The notes: generated by a model from the sequence alone, not told the origin. A DNA stretch of 64,000 bases from Ziziphus jujuba (GCF_031755915.1 NC_083385.1:10871001-10935000); one strand, 5' to 3'; counted from the first letter of the stretch, positions 24,601-37,143 are shown. Made by a program: numbers and translations.

Positions 24601-27600
24601 ACAGAAATAGTTTCAATAAAACATGCACATAAATAATTCTTTATTTCAGGCCACTCAGGCATACTATCATTGCATATACTATACAGAAATTTGAAGAACA
24701 AAGTATGCATACCCTGAAAAGAGCCCTTTCTCCCACTAAAGAATAATGAGCTGCACCTGCTAAACTATACTTGTTTTCTTCACCATCAATTGCAAAGTAC
24801 ATATGTTGGTGGACATCCTTAATTGCGACAATTGATCCTATACAGATTAGGATAAGTGTTAACTCAAATTCCCTAAATTTGTAAGAGAGAAAAATAAATT
24901 AGAAAAGCAATATACCATTAGGAACCACTGCCCCCACACTACTATCAGATTCCTGGTTACCGGACAAGAGCCTTTTGTTCTGTTCACTTGTTGTCGTCTT
25001 GCCAAATACATCAGAGAAGGAAGAAACAGTAAATATAATCATCTGATGCAGAAGAATAGGTTAGACCAATGGCACATAGCTCAATACTTGTAAGCCACAG
25101 ACAAGGTAATCACATGTTTTAAAGATAATGGACAGGACAAAGCACCAGAACTCGAAGAAATTTTGTGTTGAATGATATTTTAAAAAAAAAAATTAGTAAA
25201 AAAATAAAATAAAAACATAAAACTATAGCGTTGCTCACCTTTATTTCAGAAAGAGATAATGTGATATCAAATCCTGAGAAAGAACCATTCCCATCCCAAG
25301 CATGATTTATAGACAAAGGACCATTTATAGGCCTCTCAACTGATATGAATGCAGCCAAATGTTTCAAGATATGCTTCTGATGCCTTAAATTGGAGACCTC
25401 AGGTCTACAATTCTTTGCATAAAATTCTTGTTGTAATTTAGAATCTCTTGAGCAACTCGGATTATCAAGTGGACAAATCACATTCCTATACTGAGGTCTT
25501 GGTGAAGGATCTCCAGATTCAACATGTGTTGTTGACAAATCAGTTGATGTGATGGAAGAAAAATGAGGAATTTGGAATTCATTATCAGTGCTTTCTTGAA
25601 GAACTTGAGAACAAATTGAAAAGCGTGAAAGGTCAAATACATATTTCCTTCTCATATTTTCAATTTCAAAGTTCAAACGGACATCAATTTCAATCATAAA
25701 TTCACGAACACCACCTGAAAAAGTAGACTAATTATTCAATTAACTCTGAAATGAGCATACAAGAATGTAGACTATCCTAGGAAATTAAAATAGCATAAAA
25801 AAGAAACCAACAATAACATCAAGAACATTAAGCAAATATTACCTTTTTCATCTTCAATTAAAAGAGCAATAGAAAACTGAGAAACATATAAAGTAAAAGC
25901 TTCCATATGTTCTCTCTTGGCCTGTGGAGGTGCATCAGGAGTCTCTTGTACATACCCTTCAACACACTGATCATTTAATCCAGCCATATCCACGTCATGT
26001 TCAGTCCTTTCAAAGTTTCCATTAAACAATTGTACAGTAGACAAAATATTTGAGAGGTAATACTGATATGCAGCAAAACAACGGATGAAAGTTTCCAGAG
26101 CTGTTGTTTCAAGGAACATAAAACCACCCTGCACGGTACCATTAAACATCATTTCCATAAATGACCAGAAACTTAAATATGGATAAACAGAACTATTACA
26201 CATGCCATTCAATTTTCAACAATATATGTATCTTTAAGCATTATAAAATAATTAAATGAAAAGTTCTACTGCAATCAAGGTATGAACAAAAATAAACGAA
26301 TTGCATAAATGTATCATAACATCTGTTAACTTTCTGGTTCACACAAGTACAACCTGAATCTCCCAAGATATTGCCTGAAGTTCACCCCCCACAGAAAGTG
26401 ATGACAAAAGCTTATTTGAGTCACGTGCTCCAACAACTGTATTCTTGACTGAGCACCTTCCCATATATATCACATTCAGTATTACATTGACATGTAACCA
26501 ATGACTTGAGATTGGTGCTACAATATTTGGAGCAACTCCTATTTCCTGAACAAAGCTACTCTGACCACTTAAACTTTCAGAATCAGTTGTGCATGAGAAA
26601 TTATCCCGGCATGATTTATTACCCCCAGAAGTAGAATCGCCAAGTTTGTTGGTCAGACTACCCAAAGATGAGGCACCTTGAGGGAGCAGCAAAGACAAAG
26701 TAGACTTACAACTTGTGAGAGATATTTCATATAAGCAATTAAGAGACTGCAATAGCTGATCTAAAAGTAAAGAGTTATCAGTAGTTTTTCCTTTTTGATT
26801 TCCATATCTAAATATAATGCACTGAGCTTCTGAAATATCAGCAAAAACCTCCAGCTTCCCTTCTTCACAAGATATATTGAAACTTGTCTGCTGAATGGAA
26901 ATGCAAATTCCACAATCAAGCAAATCATGATCAGCCAATTTTTTGCCAGTTAAAGCATGACTAACTTTAACAGAACTCCCCAAATTATCAATTATACTAG
27001 ACTTGTGAAGAATTATATCCACCGACTTAATCTTGAAGGCCACATCAATCAAAAAGAAAGTGCTGTTACAAATTGAAGGAGTCCTTTCTACAATTGTCTT
27101 TTCATTCTCAGATTCAGCAATAGCGAATTCTAGTCTCATAATTTCCGAGGGTATAATGCCAATAAAATCAAAGCTGCTAAACACATATGATACTGCAGAA
27201 AATAAATTTTCAAGCACCTGAAAGAGAGAATATTATTTAGCTCAAGATGGTAAGAAATAAAAGCAATGCATAAAAAAATCTCCGAACTTTTAATGTAATG
27301 TTATGTGTATAAAAACTGCATAGTTTTATAAACTCCACCAGTTCACTCAACTATTAATCCTTTTGTGGTTACAACAACACATCACAATCATAATTGTAGT
27401 AATTAGGAAATCAAATACTATCAGTATCAGCACCATGAAGAAACAAGGCTACTGTTTTTCAAACAACACTGCCAGCAAGCTTGCTGGTAATACCTGTAAC
27501 TACTTAAATGTAACTCAACATCATAAACCTTTTTCTTGCCATTCTACCTAGAACACATAGTCTCACAGCCATATGTCTTTACAACCTCAACCTCTATTCT

Positions 27601-30600
27601 CTCAGCCATCCCCAATTGTCACCATAAGTAATATGTAAAAAAAAATTTACTAAAAGCACATTTTGGTAAGAAACTCCAAGAACTTAACAGAGCATATTAC
27701 TTAAGAGAACTATATAGCTAAGTAGGTTTATAGTAATAACATGATCACCTGATAGAGAACATAAAACTCGTCCATACATGACAAAATAGTGAATCCTGTA
27801 GCTGACCCACTCAAATCTGCTGAGAAAGTAATGATATTTGAGGTAAATGAATGAACATACTCCCTGCAGCAAAAATATAATTTTTCTTTCCATCAGAACA
27901 GGAAAGATTATTTTGGAAATTTTTATTCTCCTTATATGTGTGGGAGGGAAGGAGACTAGATATTTGCTTCCATCATCTACAATTATTATGATTGTTAGAT
28001 TTTTCATCAGAAATTAAATACTAAATCCCAGCAAGCATTCTAAGAGTGCCTAGAATGAACAATTGCAGAAGATGGAAAGAATGATAACTAATGTCAGAAT
28101 TACGTCATCTGAATAGAGAATCTAAATATGTTACTTCTTTTAAAGGGAGTAAAACATCCAAAAATATTTAAGAAAATGATTAGTATGTAGTCCAACTGCA
28201 CATAAGAATTATTCAGGCAAGGGCGAGATTTATACATATACAGAAAAACCATAAACTAGAAATACGGAATAGGTGTTTTATTCAAAATCATTTTAGGCTT
28301 AGAGTCCAGGTCCAAAAATGGAGGGAAAATATGAAGTATAAATCACAGGCAAGTCAAACATAAAGTCACCAATAACAACAAAATCCTACCTTAAGGATGA
28401 CAACTGAACAGTTATTGGTTTCAACACAAAAACTTCACTTTGTTGTTTTTTGGCCAAGCTCTCCAGGTAAGCATTTAAACCACTAATCCGAAAATAAGAA
28501 TCCAGCAAAATGCTGCTCTGAGATAAATATTTTTCATTATCCAATTTAGGAATGTCAATTATCTGAGGCTGTTTAAATCCAATACAATCCGGATCTGCAT
28601 TGTCAGGTCCTCTGGAGCCAACATACGATGCTGGATCAAATGCTAAAGCTGGCCAAACTGCAACTTCAATGTTTTGAACATCAAAAGCAAGGTACACGTT
28701 ATCATGACTAACAATATGACCTGTGTCTTTATTGGCATCATTGAAATCCTCTCCTACTAACAAATTGACGTGAGGACCAGCCATAAATACTCCAAGTTGA
28801 ATGTGTTTCTCTGGAAGCATCCTAAGCAATGTCATCTTCAAGCTACTAGCATAGCACTTATATTTAGATTCCAAACTGATTTCTGGAGGACTCTTAATTG
28901 TTGGAGAATGTGAACGAATCCTTGATCTCCCATTGTCCCCAGTCCTGCAAAGAGCATGTTGTATCTGCCTAACGAGCAAAGATATTGAGAGTATCGACGA
29001 ACATCCCAAAGAAAAATTCAACTTTCCTAGAGTCAAATAGCATTTCCAAAACCCAGAATTTGAGTTCTTGAGATCTGAATATGTAAAAGAGCTTTTAATT
29101 TCACATAGAAAGCAAGGGTTTTCAGAATACTGGATCTCACTATTTCCAAATTTCATGCAAGCTCTTTTCCAATCGAACCACATTAGACCAAGAAGACTTT
29201 CCAGAAACGAGCCACAAGCACCTCTGGCATTGGTATTACTAGACTCTGAAAGAGGAAATACTAGTGCAGGCTCACACCACATAACTTTTTTGTAATGATT
29301 ACTTTCCTTCCAATGTCCTTCCACAGAACTAAGTATTTCTTTAGAATCACTTTGAGTCACGGGAGAGCCCTTAAAGGGTGAGGATTTAGCCTTCAATTGC
29401 CCACAGGAGACCATCAAAGATTGTTCACGGATGTCCTGTGCGTACTTTAATAGTAGTGCATCAATTAAAAGAGAAAATGAAACTAAATCCAAGCACGGGA
29501 TTCCAGTATGTGATTCAAGTTTTTCAGTGGCAGAAAGTCTATTTTCATTTGTATAAGAAATGGTGACTAGAATTCTTCCAATATTCAAAATGAAGCAAAA
29601 ATGTGGATACGGATCATCGTTTATGATTTCCAAGTACTCATTTTTTGGCTCTTTGGCCAATATGTTTCTCAAAAATAAAATGGATACAACTATATGGAAC
29701 AGTTTATATATTACTTTCCATATAAATGCTAGTGGTAGGAGGATATTGCATATAAAATTAAAGCGAGTATTAACAAATAATTCATTGAAATTGGCAGATT
29801 GAACATTCAATGCTGCCCTGTACCTAGCAATTCGGCGTGCTTGTGCAATAGATTCAACTGGAAGCTCTTTCTCAATATCAGAGATCACCACCCATTGGTG
29901 TATGACAGAACTCAAAAACATTTTGTCCCGAGACATCTTTGTAGCAGATTTTTTCAGTAGGTGGTCAGCAGAATAGCCAATTAGTAGTAGTAGATACTCG
30001 TATGCACTGACATAATGCAACCACAACCTTACAATAAAAACTGATTTATGCAACATCAATCTGGGGGCTGAGATCACAAGGCCAATTCTGCTTGCAGCTA
30101 GTTTCCATAGGTGTCTACCACTTCTAGTATGCTTAGATCCTTTAGAGGATACGTCAACAAATGCTAAAAGCATAGAAATATCAGCAGGAGAAAATGAGAT
30201 GCTTAATTCTGGAAGCCGAAGATTAATGTCTACAAGCTGAAATTCTTTCAATGTGATGCAAGTGAACAAATGTATCAAGGTCAAAATGGACGTGACCTGA
30301 CCTCCCCTCTTAAAACTGATATCAAAATCATTGCCATTGATAAAATAAGAGCTCTCTTTCAGAGGTAGAAAAGGTACACAAAAAATCCCTCTAAGGAGAC
30401 ATCCACGTACCAAATACCGGGATCCTACATTAAGCTCTTGTAGATCCAACATATAAGCACAAGAGTCATTTGAGATGGGAATCTCCACTTGGATATTGAT
30501 ATTATGTATTTGTAGCCGACAATGATTGAACATAAGATTCAAGAAAGCTGTTTTCAATCTCTTTCTTGGAGTAGTGACCATGATCTTTTCAAGCATGCCA

Positions 30601-31508
30601 TGCAGAGCACTACCCTGAAATCAAGTAAAAGCTTCGGTTATATATTATATCTATCTAGTTCTACTGGTCAAGAGAATAAATAACTTGAAGAACTAGAATG
30701 TGAACTAAGTGAAGAAAAATGTTTTTACGTACTATTTTATACAATATCTTAATATCCAAAGAGGCACATATAATCGTTAAATCCTTAGCACATGGTCATA
30801 GTAAAATATCATTGGCTATTCGAAGACATTTAGCTTGTGCAATCATTAAGTCTCCTTTTGATACAAATACAGCAATGTGTTCGCAAGAAGCTCAGGTATT
30901 GGTGGATTTATATGAACTTGTTACACCATATTTCTGCGCCAACATAGAGAAATATTTCAACTAATACGCGTAATTCTGCTTTAAAATAAATTATAATTTC
31001 ATAACGAAGATTATGCAAATACCTCAGGATCGATCACTTCAAGCTTCTTCTTAATGTCTTCCATAAATGTATCCTTCGACTTTCGAACTCGTCTCGAATT
31101 TCTCTCCTCCAATTCACTTCAAGAAAATAGCAAAGCTCGCGATAAAACAGCTCGACCGTGATTAAACAAATAATTACATAAAAATTAAGCACAGAGAAGC
31201 AAAAACAGAAAGCAAGCACTGACTCACCAAACTGATAGTATCACATGGACGCCATGAACTTCGAATGAAAAGGCCGGGACAGACCAGTTGGAGAATCGGA
31301 CGCCAAGGTGTTCTACAGTTAAGTCTTTGAAGAACAATCCAGTATCTTCGTCTATAAGCTGGTTAAGAACCGAAATATCAAAACGCAGATTCTTCGCCAC
31401 CACGTGAGAATTGATAAACCCTAACTTTAGTTCCAGTTCCGGCTCTTGTCGAAGCCATGGCTGCAGCAGAGACGCTAGTCTCCGTTGGATTAAGCCGTCG
31501 AAGAACAT
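10989..31508 (-). CDS. VPS13-family bridge-like lipid-transfer protein (VPS13X-like), 37 exons
   Basis: Exons on the minus strand, in transcript order: 31228-31508, 31023-31116, 28390-30614, 27749-27863, 26354-27217, 25843-26128, 25239-25714, 24916-25042, 24713-24837, 23921-24588, 23698-23800, 23505-23621, 22700-22794, 22339-22490, 21478-21533, 21173-21383, 20285-20428, 19581-20000, 19217-19494, 18936-19021, 18761-18847, 18358-18622, 17861-18262, 17649-17745, 16916-17235, 16145-16261, 15694-15861, 15410-15538, 15204-15293, 14980-15086, 14741-14889, 13293-13375, 13120-13215, 12888-13010, 11935-12018, 11525-11668, 10989-11315. They keep one frame and give 3236 aa, close to the roughly 3100 aa usual for VPS13. 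The first 100 residues resemble a chorein N-terminus (MFFDGLIQRRLASLLQPWL). About residues 2340-2700 match the VPS13 adaptor-binding/SHR-BD repeats (VPRYVLVNESEETIIVRQC; WSGPVCIASLGRFFLKF). The C-terminus is helical. The family forms a hydrophobic channel that moves phospholipids at membrane contact sites. Of the plant paralogues, the atypical N-terminus points to the X type (Arabidopsis At3g50380), which is a recollection and not a search result. A small in-frame exon could have been missed in the longer introns. Confidence 0.88.
14581..14780 (-). repeat. Exact 100-bp tandem duplication over a VPS13 exon end and its splice donor
   Basis: Copies 14581-14680 and 14681-14780 both begin GTTACAAGAAACTTAGAAGA and differ at 5 of 100 positions by my count. 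Each carries the last 40 bases of the exon 14741-14889 plus the following 5' splice site, so a second donor lies at 14640 on the minus strand. Reading on from the first donor meets an in-frame stop at 14682-14684, so use of the distal donor would truncate the protein. Confidence 0.9.
15630..15659. repeat. Poly(A) tract inside a VPS13 intron
   Basis: Thirty consecutive A on the plus strand, hence poly(T) in the transcript, lie in the intron between exons 15694-15861 and 15410-15538. It could be the tail of an old retroposed element or slippage growth. No body of such an element is recognised. Confidence 0.8.
20866..20943. repeat. 39-bp tandem duplication in a VPS13 intron
   Basis: Two adjacent copies (from about 20866 and 20905) share CAAATATG, GGGTGTCAAATGTAC and the bases between, with two or three mismatches. 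They are intronic and no function is suggested. Confidence 0.8.
21834..21903 (-). mobile_element. tRNA-like head of a SINE (probable)
   Basis: On the minus strand a block of about 70 bases begins GGGGGACAGCCCAGTGGCAA, an A-box-like stretch. Some 35 bases later comes GCGTTCAAATCC, which resembles the RNA polymerase III B box. The two ends do not form a tRNA acceptor stem, so it is not a functional tRNA gene. It is followed by a short tail ending in a TA microsatellite (21798-21820), a common end for plant SINEs. It lies in a VPS13 intron in the sense direction. The alternative is a decayed tRNA pseudogene. Confidence 0.5.
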
Positions 31509-34110
31509 TGCGACTATGTCATTTGACGCATAGGAAATCAGTTATACGGCGAGAAAATCCAATCTTCTTTCCTGAGAAACAAACAGAAAAAGATAAAATA
31601 TTTGCCCAATACTTGGTTCGTTGCTGCCGTTGGATGGGATTATGAGCGAATCGGCGGGAAAGCAAGCAAAGTGAAACTGACAACGGAAAGCAGACGCGAT
31701 TCAGACTCCACCGGACTTCTTGTGGGCTTTAATTAATAATTGGGTTTATGCGTAAACCGACCCAATACATTGCCCTTCCCACCTTTAATTTTTGTTTTTG
31801 TTTTCGTTTTGTTTTGTTTTTTTTTTTTTTTTCCCCTTTTCCTTAAAAAATAAAATAATTCCAAGCAAAAAAAAAAAAAAGTGTAGGTGAGTAAAGGAAG
31901 AAATAGATAAAAGCTGCTCGAAGGGCGAAATAGTTACTGCATTTGGTTGTGGTAGAAACGGTCAGTACATTTAAATTTTAAGTGTGGAACGAAGTCACAG
32001 CCCACTTGCCAATGACTTTTACACAGTGTCTAGATTTTATATTAGTATTAGATTAAAAAGAGGTAAGAAAAATAAATAAAATGTTTAATGAGAAAAGTAA
32101 AATATTTATTTATAATTTATTGTTTTAACGACTAATAAATTGAAAGGAAAATGAATTTTTTCATACAGTAATTATAAACGTAATTTTGAAATATTAGAAA
32201 TGAAAGTTTTTTCTTTTCCATTCATTTTGTCACATATAGAGGGAAAATAAACTTGATTAAAATTTAAAAAATAATTACAATATATATAAGTATTAAAACT
32301 TGGGACTTGTGGTTACGAGGTCACTGCACTTTCTGTAAGCTGCTTATATATATATATATATATATATATATAAGTGTTAAAACTTGGGACATGTGGTTAA
32401 GAGCCCATCAGTTTGCTATACGCTGCTATCCTGATTTATTATAATTATAACATATATAAGTATTTTATGTTATTTGAGAAAAAATAATATGACTAATTTA
32501 CAAACTACGTATATTAAAATTAAAATCTGAATTTGGGATCCGTATGTTATGAGCCCACTATGTTTCTTCTGTTCTACCTTGATTTATTATTGTTCTAATA
32601 TATATATATATATATATACATATTCTTACGTATGTTCTTATGAGGTATGAGATCACCATGTTTCTTCACGTTATCTTGTTTTATTTTAATTATACCTGAT
32701 GAAATTTTAGTTATGTAATAGTGATCTATGTAATGATTTTAATTTTGTTAAAAGTAGTATGTACACAAATTACCAATAAATTTTATATATGCAATAATTT
32801 CCTTCATGAATTCATTCGTATTTATACTTAAATTATTTTCACTTGAAATTACTCATCTTCATGGAAACATATAATATATTATTGTTATTGTTTTTTATTT
32901 TTTTATTTTTTTGACCTGTAATTTATTAGTATTATTGTTTTTTTATTCTTATTGTTTTATAGTGTTTTATTATATTTTACTGTGTAATTATTTTATTATT
33001 TAAAAAATAATATGGTTAAAACATATTGCCGTAAAAGTCTAAGATTCAAAATTGAAGCCTAAGAATTTATTATAATTATTCCTAATGAAATTTTATGTAT
33101 GCAATAATGGCCGATGATTATAATTTTGTTAATAATTGTACGTAATCAAATTTCCAATAAATTTTACATATGCAATAATTTTAATATTGGTATGTATCAA
33201 GTATCAAACAATAAGAAAAGTAATCTTTTTGAATATTTTTTATGAAATATGCATAATAGATTAATTTCAGCATTAACCAATTTTTTATTTTTTTTTGGCG
33301 AATGCATTAACCAATAATTACTTTAGAGTATATTGCACATAATTAAATTGAAAGTTAATTATACAAATAACAATAAGATGTAAAAGTTCACCTAAAAACA
33401 ATAACATGTAAAAGACGTAAAAGGTCATGACTAAATTCAAGGATACACATAAAGTTGTATATTAGTCTAAGTCCAAAAACAAAAAAACAAAAGGTTGGAT
33501 ATTTGTCAGCTTATCCTAATATTTACCACCTACGATTTTCAATCTTATTCGGCAATTCACCACTTTCAATCGCCAACTTATTAAAAATAAAAATAAAATT
33601 TATTCCACGAATATCATTCATTGACCAAGTCAAAGGTCCACGTAACCTTTTTGCCAATTTGGAAGTCTACAAACGCTCTGGTCGTAACGGTACGCGTTCA
33701 TATTGCTTTCTTTTAGGAACCGGGTTCCGCCAACTCAACGCCAAAAATAGTTGAATGACCAGTGCTCCTCGGCTGGTCACCCTTCACATTACCATATTTA
33801 CCCCTCGCTTGGCGCGCCGTACAACGTCTTGGGTAATACTACGGACGTTTGGCAATACATAAAAGCTCTTAACTAACCAACGTGGCGCAACATGATTAGT
33901 TCTCCAACCAACTACTAATATAATATCAAAGAAACGGGTGTATAAGAAAAAAGAAAAAAGAAAAAAAAAATTTCTATCTGGGACGAAACAACTCCACCGG
34001 ATCAACCCCAACATTTCCCGGCAGAAGTAAAGAAATTTATCGGAAGCAAGTATATCAATCGTTTTCTCAAGATTTCTCCAATTGTGGGTCCATTACAAAC
34101 CTTTAAATTG
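31509..34110. other. Spacer between divergent VPS13 and WD40 genes, with degenerate repeats
   Basis: The left part is the 5' flank of the VPS13-type gene. The middle (32285-33195) holds a family of related, diverged repeat units separated by TA microsatellites, listed separately. The right part is the promoter of the WD40 gene. Open frames here, such as 33455-33754 on the plus strand, show no domain and no coding-like composition. Confidence 0.6.
32285..33195. repeat. Cluster of diverged direct repeats with TA microsatellites
   Basis: Four units recur near 32290, 32373, 32521 and 32620. The first three share a core like AAACTTGGGACATGTGGTTA, and the last three a tail near GATTTATTATAATTAT. 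A longer related pair runs 32690-32810 and 33070-33190, both containing TTACCAATAAATTTTA-like and TATGCAATAATTT blocks. TA runs separate several units (32345-32372, 32600-32619). The arrangement looks like nested or tandemly amplified remains of a small nonautonomous element. No terminal inverted repeats or target duplications were identified. Confidence 0.6.
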
Positions 34111-34336
34111 GTAAGCAAGCTCAAGCATTTTGCTTTTTGATATTATAGAAATATAAATTTCCTCTGAGCTCAGCTTCCCTTTTTTTAATATAATTTAATA
34201 TTCTCCTAATGTTTTAATCGGTCTTACTCTTTCAATCTTTCGGTTGCCTTCACATTTGGGTTTTTTCCTTTATTCCTTTTTGCACTTAAAAAATGATTAT
34301 AATATTCACTTTTCTCTCTTTATTTTTTGATATCAG
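34111..34336 (+). other. Probable 5' UTR intron of the WD40 gene
   Basis: A good donor (TTG|GTAAGC) at 34111 and an acceptor preceded by a T-rich tract (TTGATATCAG) ending at 34336 lie upstream of the WD40 start codon. Leader introns are common in plant genes. No transcript evidence is available here. Confidence 0.4.
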
Positions 34337-34354
34337 GAGGGTCTTTTAGTTTTG

Positions 34355-34447
34355 ATGAGAGCAGAATCCGATGATGAAGAAGAGCTCGTCCAGAGGAGGC
34401 CGTATATTCTCGGAAGAGATAAGCTCCCGCGGACAGAAATTCAATAG
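34355..34447 (+). promoter_or_regulatory. Overlapping upstream ORF (30 codons) on the WD40 gene
   Basis: An ATG at 34355 lies 16 bases before the main ATG, in another frame. It opens a 30-codon frame that overlaps the main coding region and stops at TAG 34445-34447. Ribosomes that start here would bypass the main start. Its peptide ([13 protein letters not shown]...) may not matter; the overlap itself could lower translation. Confidence 0.5.
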
Positions 34448-35750
34448 GCTAAAGAACTCCGAAGACAACGATGCCGAAGATCACTACAACGTAACCAATC
34501 ATCGTTACAGCGACGCCTCTAGTCCTCTCGATGGCGGAGATTTACCAATGAATTCCGACGAAGCATCCCTTTCTCCTTTCTCCAAATCTCCATGGTCCAC
34601 ACACACCCATCATGATCATATGAATCCACCAGATGGCAACAATTCCTCGTCTAATGTTCTATTGGGTTCGCTTGTCCGTGAAGAAGGCCATATATACTCC
34701 TTAACTGCCTCGGGTGATTTGTTGTATACCGGGTCGGATAGCAAGAACATTCGGGTCTGGAAGAACCAGACGGAATATTCGGGTTTCAAATCGAATAGTG
34801 GTTTGGTTAAAGCCATTGTCATTTCGGAGGAAAAAATATTCACGGGTCATCAAGATGGAAGGATCCGAGTTTGGAAGGTTTCGGGTAAGAACGATACGAG
34901 TCATAAGCGGGTGGCCACACTTCCGACTTTGAAGAATTACATCAAATGCTCGATGAAACCGAGCAACTACGTCGAAGTGAGAAGAAATCGTAGCGTCTTG
35001 TGGATCAAACACTTCGACGCCATTTCCTGCCTCAGCCTGAGCGAAGACGGAACGTTGCTTTACTCATCTTCCTGGGACAAAACCTTCAAAGTCTGGAAAA
35101 TCTCCAATTTCAAGTGTTTAGAATCCGTAACAGCTCACGACGACGCCGTTAACTCTCTCATCACCGGTTTAAACGGTTTGGTTTTCACCGGTTCGGCCGA
35201 TGGAACAGTCAAAGTTTGGCGGAGAGAGTTACAAGGCAAAGTGACAAAGCATTTCTTTTCCCAAACATTGTTGAAGCAGCAATGCGCCGTGACGGCACTG
35301 GCTTTGAATCCCGAAGCCACTTTCGTTTACAGCGGCTCATCGGACGGAATGGTTAACTTTTGGGAGCGCGAGAGGTCGCTGTCACACGGCGGCGTTTTGA
35401 AAGGACATACACTGGCGGTTCTTTGCTTGGCCACGGCGGGAAGTTTGGTGGTCAGCGGATCGGCGGACATGTCGATATGCGTGTGGAGGAGAACGGGAAG
35501 TGATCACATTTGCTTGTCGATGTTGATGAGCCATACTGGGCCTGTTAAGTGCTTGGCCGTACAAAAAGATCACGGATCGCCACCGGAAGATCAAAGGTGG
35601 ATCTTGTACAGTGGGAGTTTGGATAAGTCCGTGAAGATGTGGAGGGTGTCGGAGAAAGTGGCTTCCGTTGAACAACCGCCGCCAGCGAAACCGATGAGTT
35701 CGACTTCCAGCTTTTCCGCCATGGCAAGAATCGGTTCGAGAAGACATTGA
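34371..35750 (+). CDS. JINGUBANG-like WD40 repeat protein (459 aa)
   Basis: Intronless frame from ATG 34371 to the stop at 35748-35750. The first 100 residues are polar and Ser-rich and look disordered. Seven WD40 blades follow, each ending in a W-containing strand: NIRVWKN, RIRVWKV, TFKVWKI, TVKVWRR, MVNFWER, SICVWRR and SVKMWRV. A Pro/Ser-rich tail closes the protein. Length, lack of introns and blade signatures ([21 protein letters not shown]) match the plant JINGUBANG group. In Arabidopsis the founding member holds back pollen germination by binding a TCP factor. WD40 propellers are scaffolds without catalytic activity. Which paralogue this is, and whether it acts in pollen, cannot be told from sequence. 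The coding part is clearly more GC-rich than its flanks. Confidence 0.85.
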   Translation: MMKKSSSRGGRIFSEEISSRGQKFNRLKNSEDNDAEDHYNVTNHRYSDASSPLDGGDLPMNSDEASLSPFSKSPWSTHTHHDHMNPPDGNNSSSNVLLGSLVREEGHIYSLTASGDLLYTGSDSKNIRVWKNQTEYSGFKSNSGLVKAIVISEEKIFTGHQDGRIRVWKVSGKNDTSHKRVATLPTLKNYIKCSMKPSNYVEVRRNRSVLWIKHFDAISCLSLSEDGTLLYSSSWDKTFKVWKISNFKCLESVTAHDDAVNSLITGLNGLVFTGSADGTVKVWRRELQGKVTKHFFSQTLLKQQCAVTALALNPEATFVYSGSSDGMVNFWERERSLSHGGVLKGHTLAVLCLATAGSLVVSGSADMSICVWRRTGSDHICLSMLMSHTGPVKCLAVQKDHGSPPEDQRWILYSGSLDKSVKMWRVSEKVASVEQPPPAKPMSSTSSFSAMARIGSRRH

Positions 35751-36573
35751 TACATATAATTGCAAAATACGTGTGAATATTTGTTGATTCTGATTAGTGA
35801 TCGTGAATGTCTAATTTGAAGGTTGACTTGAATCAATCAATTATATTTTGTCAGTTGGATTTAAGGTGGAAATTAGGCATGTGTATAAGATTGGATTGAA
35901 TTAATTCGAATCAATTGGACAAACATGGAGATTTATATACAGTAATTATAAACTTAAAAAATTCTGGAGGGACTCCAATTCAATTATATATATATATATA
36001 TTTATATATGCATATTTTTTAATAGCACATGGTAGTGTGGGATCCACACAGTGCTGCCACATGGCAATGTTTGATAGAGCCAGCTCATCCATGATTTTTA
36101 ATGATAGAGTTGGGCTACTTTGCTTTTTTCTAATATTGTTCTGCACGGATTAATTAAGCACTTGCATTATTGCATGCATGCACAACATGCAAATAGTAAA
36201 GTTGTGGTAGAGGGAATCTAGAATATGCATGCATGTAACATTTACATTACTGAGAATTCACTAATCTTAAGATCCCAATCAAGTTCAGGCATCCCATTTA
36301 GAATTTTCAATTTGAATTTAAATAATAACCATTACTTTATTTAATGATTAAACCATTGCCATAAAATGCTTACTTGTATTTTGTATATATAAATGTTCAA
36401 TAGAATTTAGATAAATTTTTCTCGAACTATATATTCATGTATTTTCTGTATGTATCCTACGGTTTTCGTAATGGATATTGTAAATGGCAAATCATCATCT
36501 TTTACTAGGGGTGTAATTATTTTATGGAACATTAAGTCAGAAAAAGAAAAGTCAGAAACTTTTATGAAACTAG
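35751..36573. other. 3' flank of the WD40 gene
   Basis: Noncoding AT-rich sequence with a TA run at 35983-36001. It presumably contains the WD40 polyadenylation site. It ends at the target site of the LTR element. Confidence 0.6.
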
Positions 36574-36578
36574 GCTAG

Positions 36579-37105
36579 TGTAAGAGTCGCACACTCCTCT
36601 GCATTTTGATTGTAAATACCAAGCCAAGTTCATCCAGGGTCATTAGTCAAGCCCATGGTCCCTTACTTGGATTTCTAGCTTTTGTTATTAGAAATAGTGC
36701 CATTATGATTCCTCGCATATTTTGATATGTATTCATGTCGGAATGAAAATGGCCCGATAAGCTCTTTGGAAGGGGGTGACTAGTTGGCGAATTGTTGGGC
36801 TAGACCACTAGCATAGGTGAGAACTTTTAATAGCGTGCTTGTAAACCTCTCTGCTGTTCTCTCCATCGAGACCGAATAAAACAAACGCATTTCCATTTCA
36901 TCGTATTGTTGCCTTATTTACTGACCATTTTCTAACGATTGTGTAATTATATGGTTTATTTTATTGCTTGCTTGGTGCATGCACAATAATAATATCATGT
37001 CGGTTATTTGCTTACGAGGGACATTAACGGTTGGCTTACTACCCGCGAGGGGCAAGTAAGCACCGCACGGCCCCGTTGTACGCTTAGAACGGTGGGACCG
37101 TGACA
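36579..37105 (+). repeat. 5' LTR
   Basis: Starts TGTAAGAGTCGC and ends GGACCGTGACA, so it has the canonical TG...CA ends. By eye it differs from the 3' LTR at about 40 positions plus one indel, roughly 92% identity. Most differences are C/T or G/A changes, as expected after cytosine methylation. Confidence 0.93.
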
Positions 37106-37107
37106 GT

Positions 37108-37120
37108 TGGTATCAGAGCA
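37108..37120 (+). other. Primer-binding site (initiator tRNA-Met type)
   Basis: TGGTATCAGAGCA begins two bases after the 5' LTR. This is the standard plant site complementary to the 3' end of initiator methionine tRNA, where minus-strand synthesis would start. Confidence 0.9.
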
Positions 37121-37143
37121 AGGTTGGGAGTCACTCGCATAAG

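Noticed and set aside
33455..33754. 99-codon plus-strand frame upstream of the WD40 gene
   Set aside because: Lys/Ile-rich composition driven by AT-rich DNA, no homology recognised, and no clear start context.
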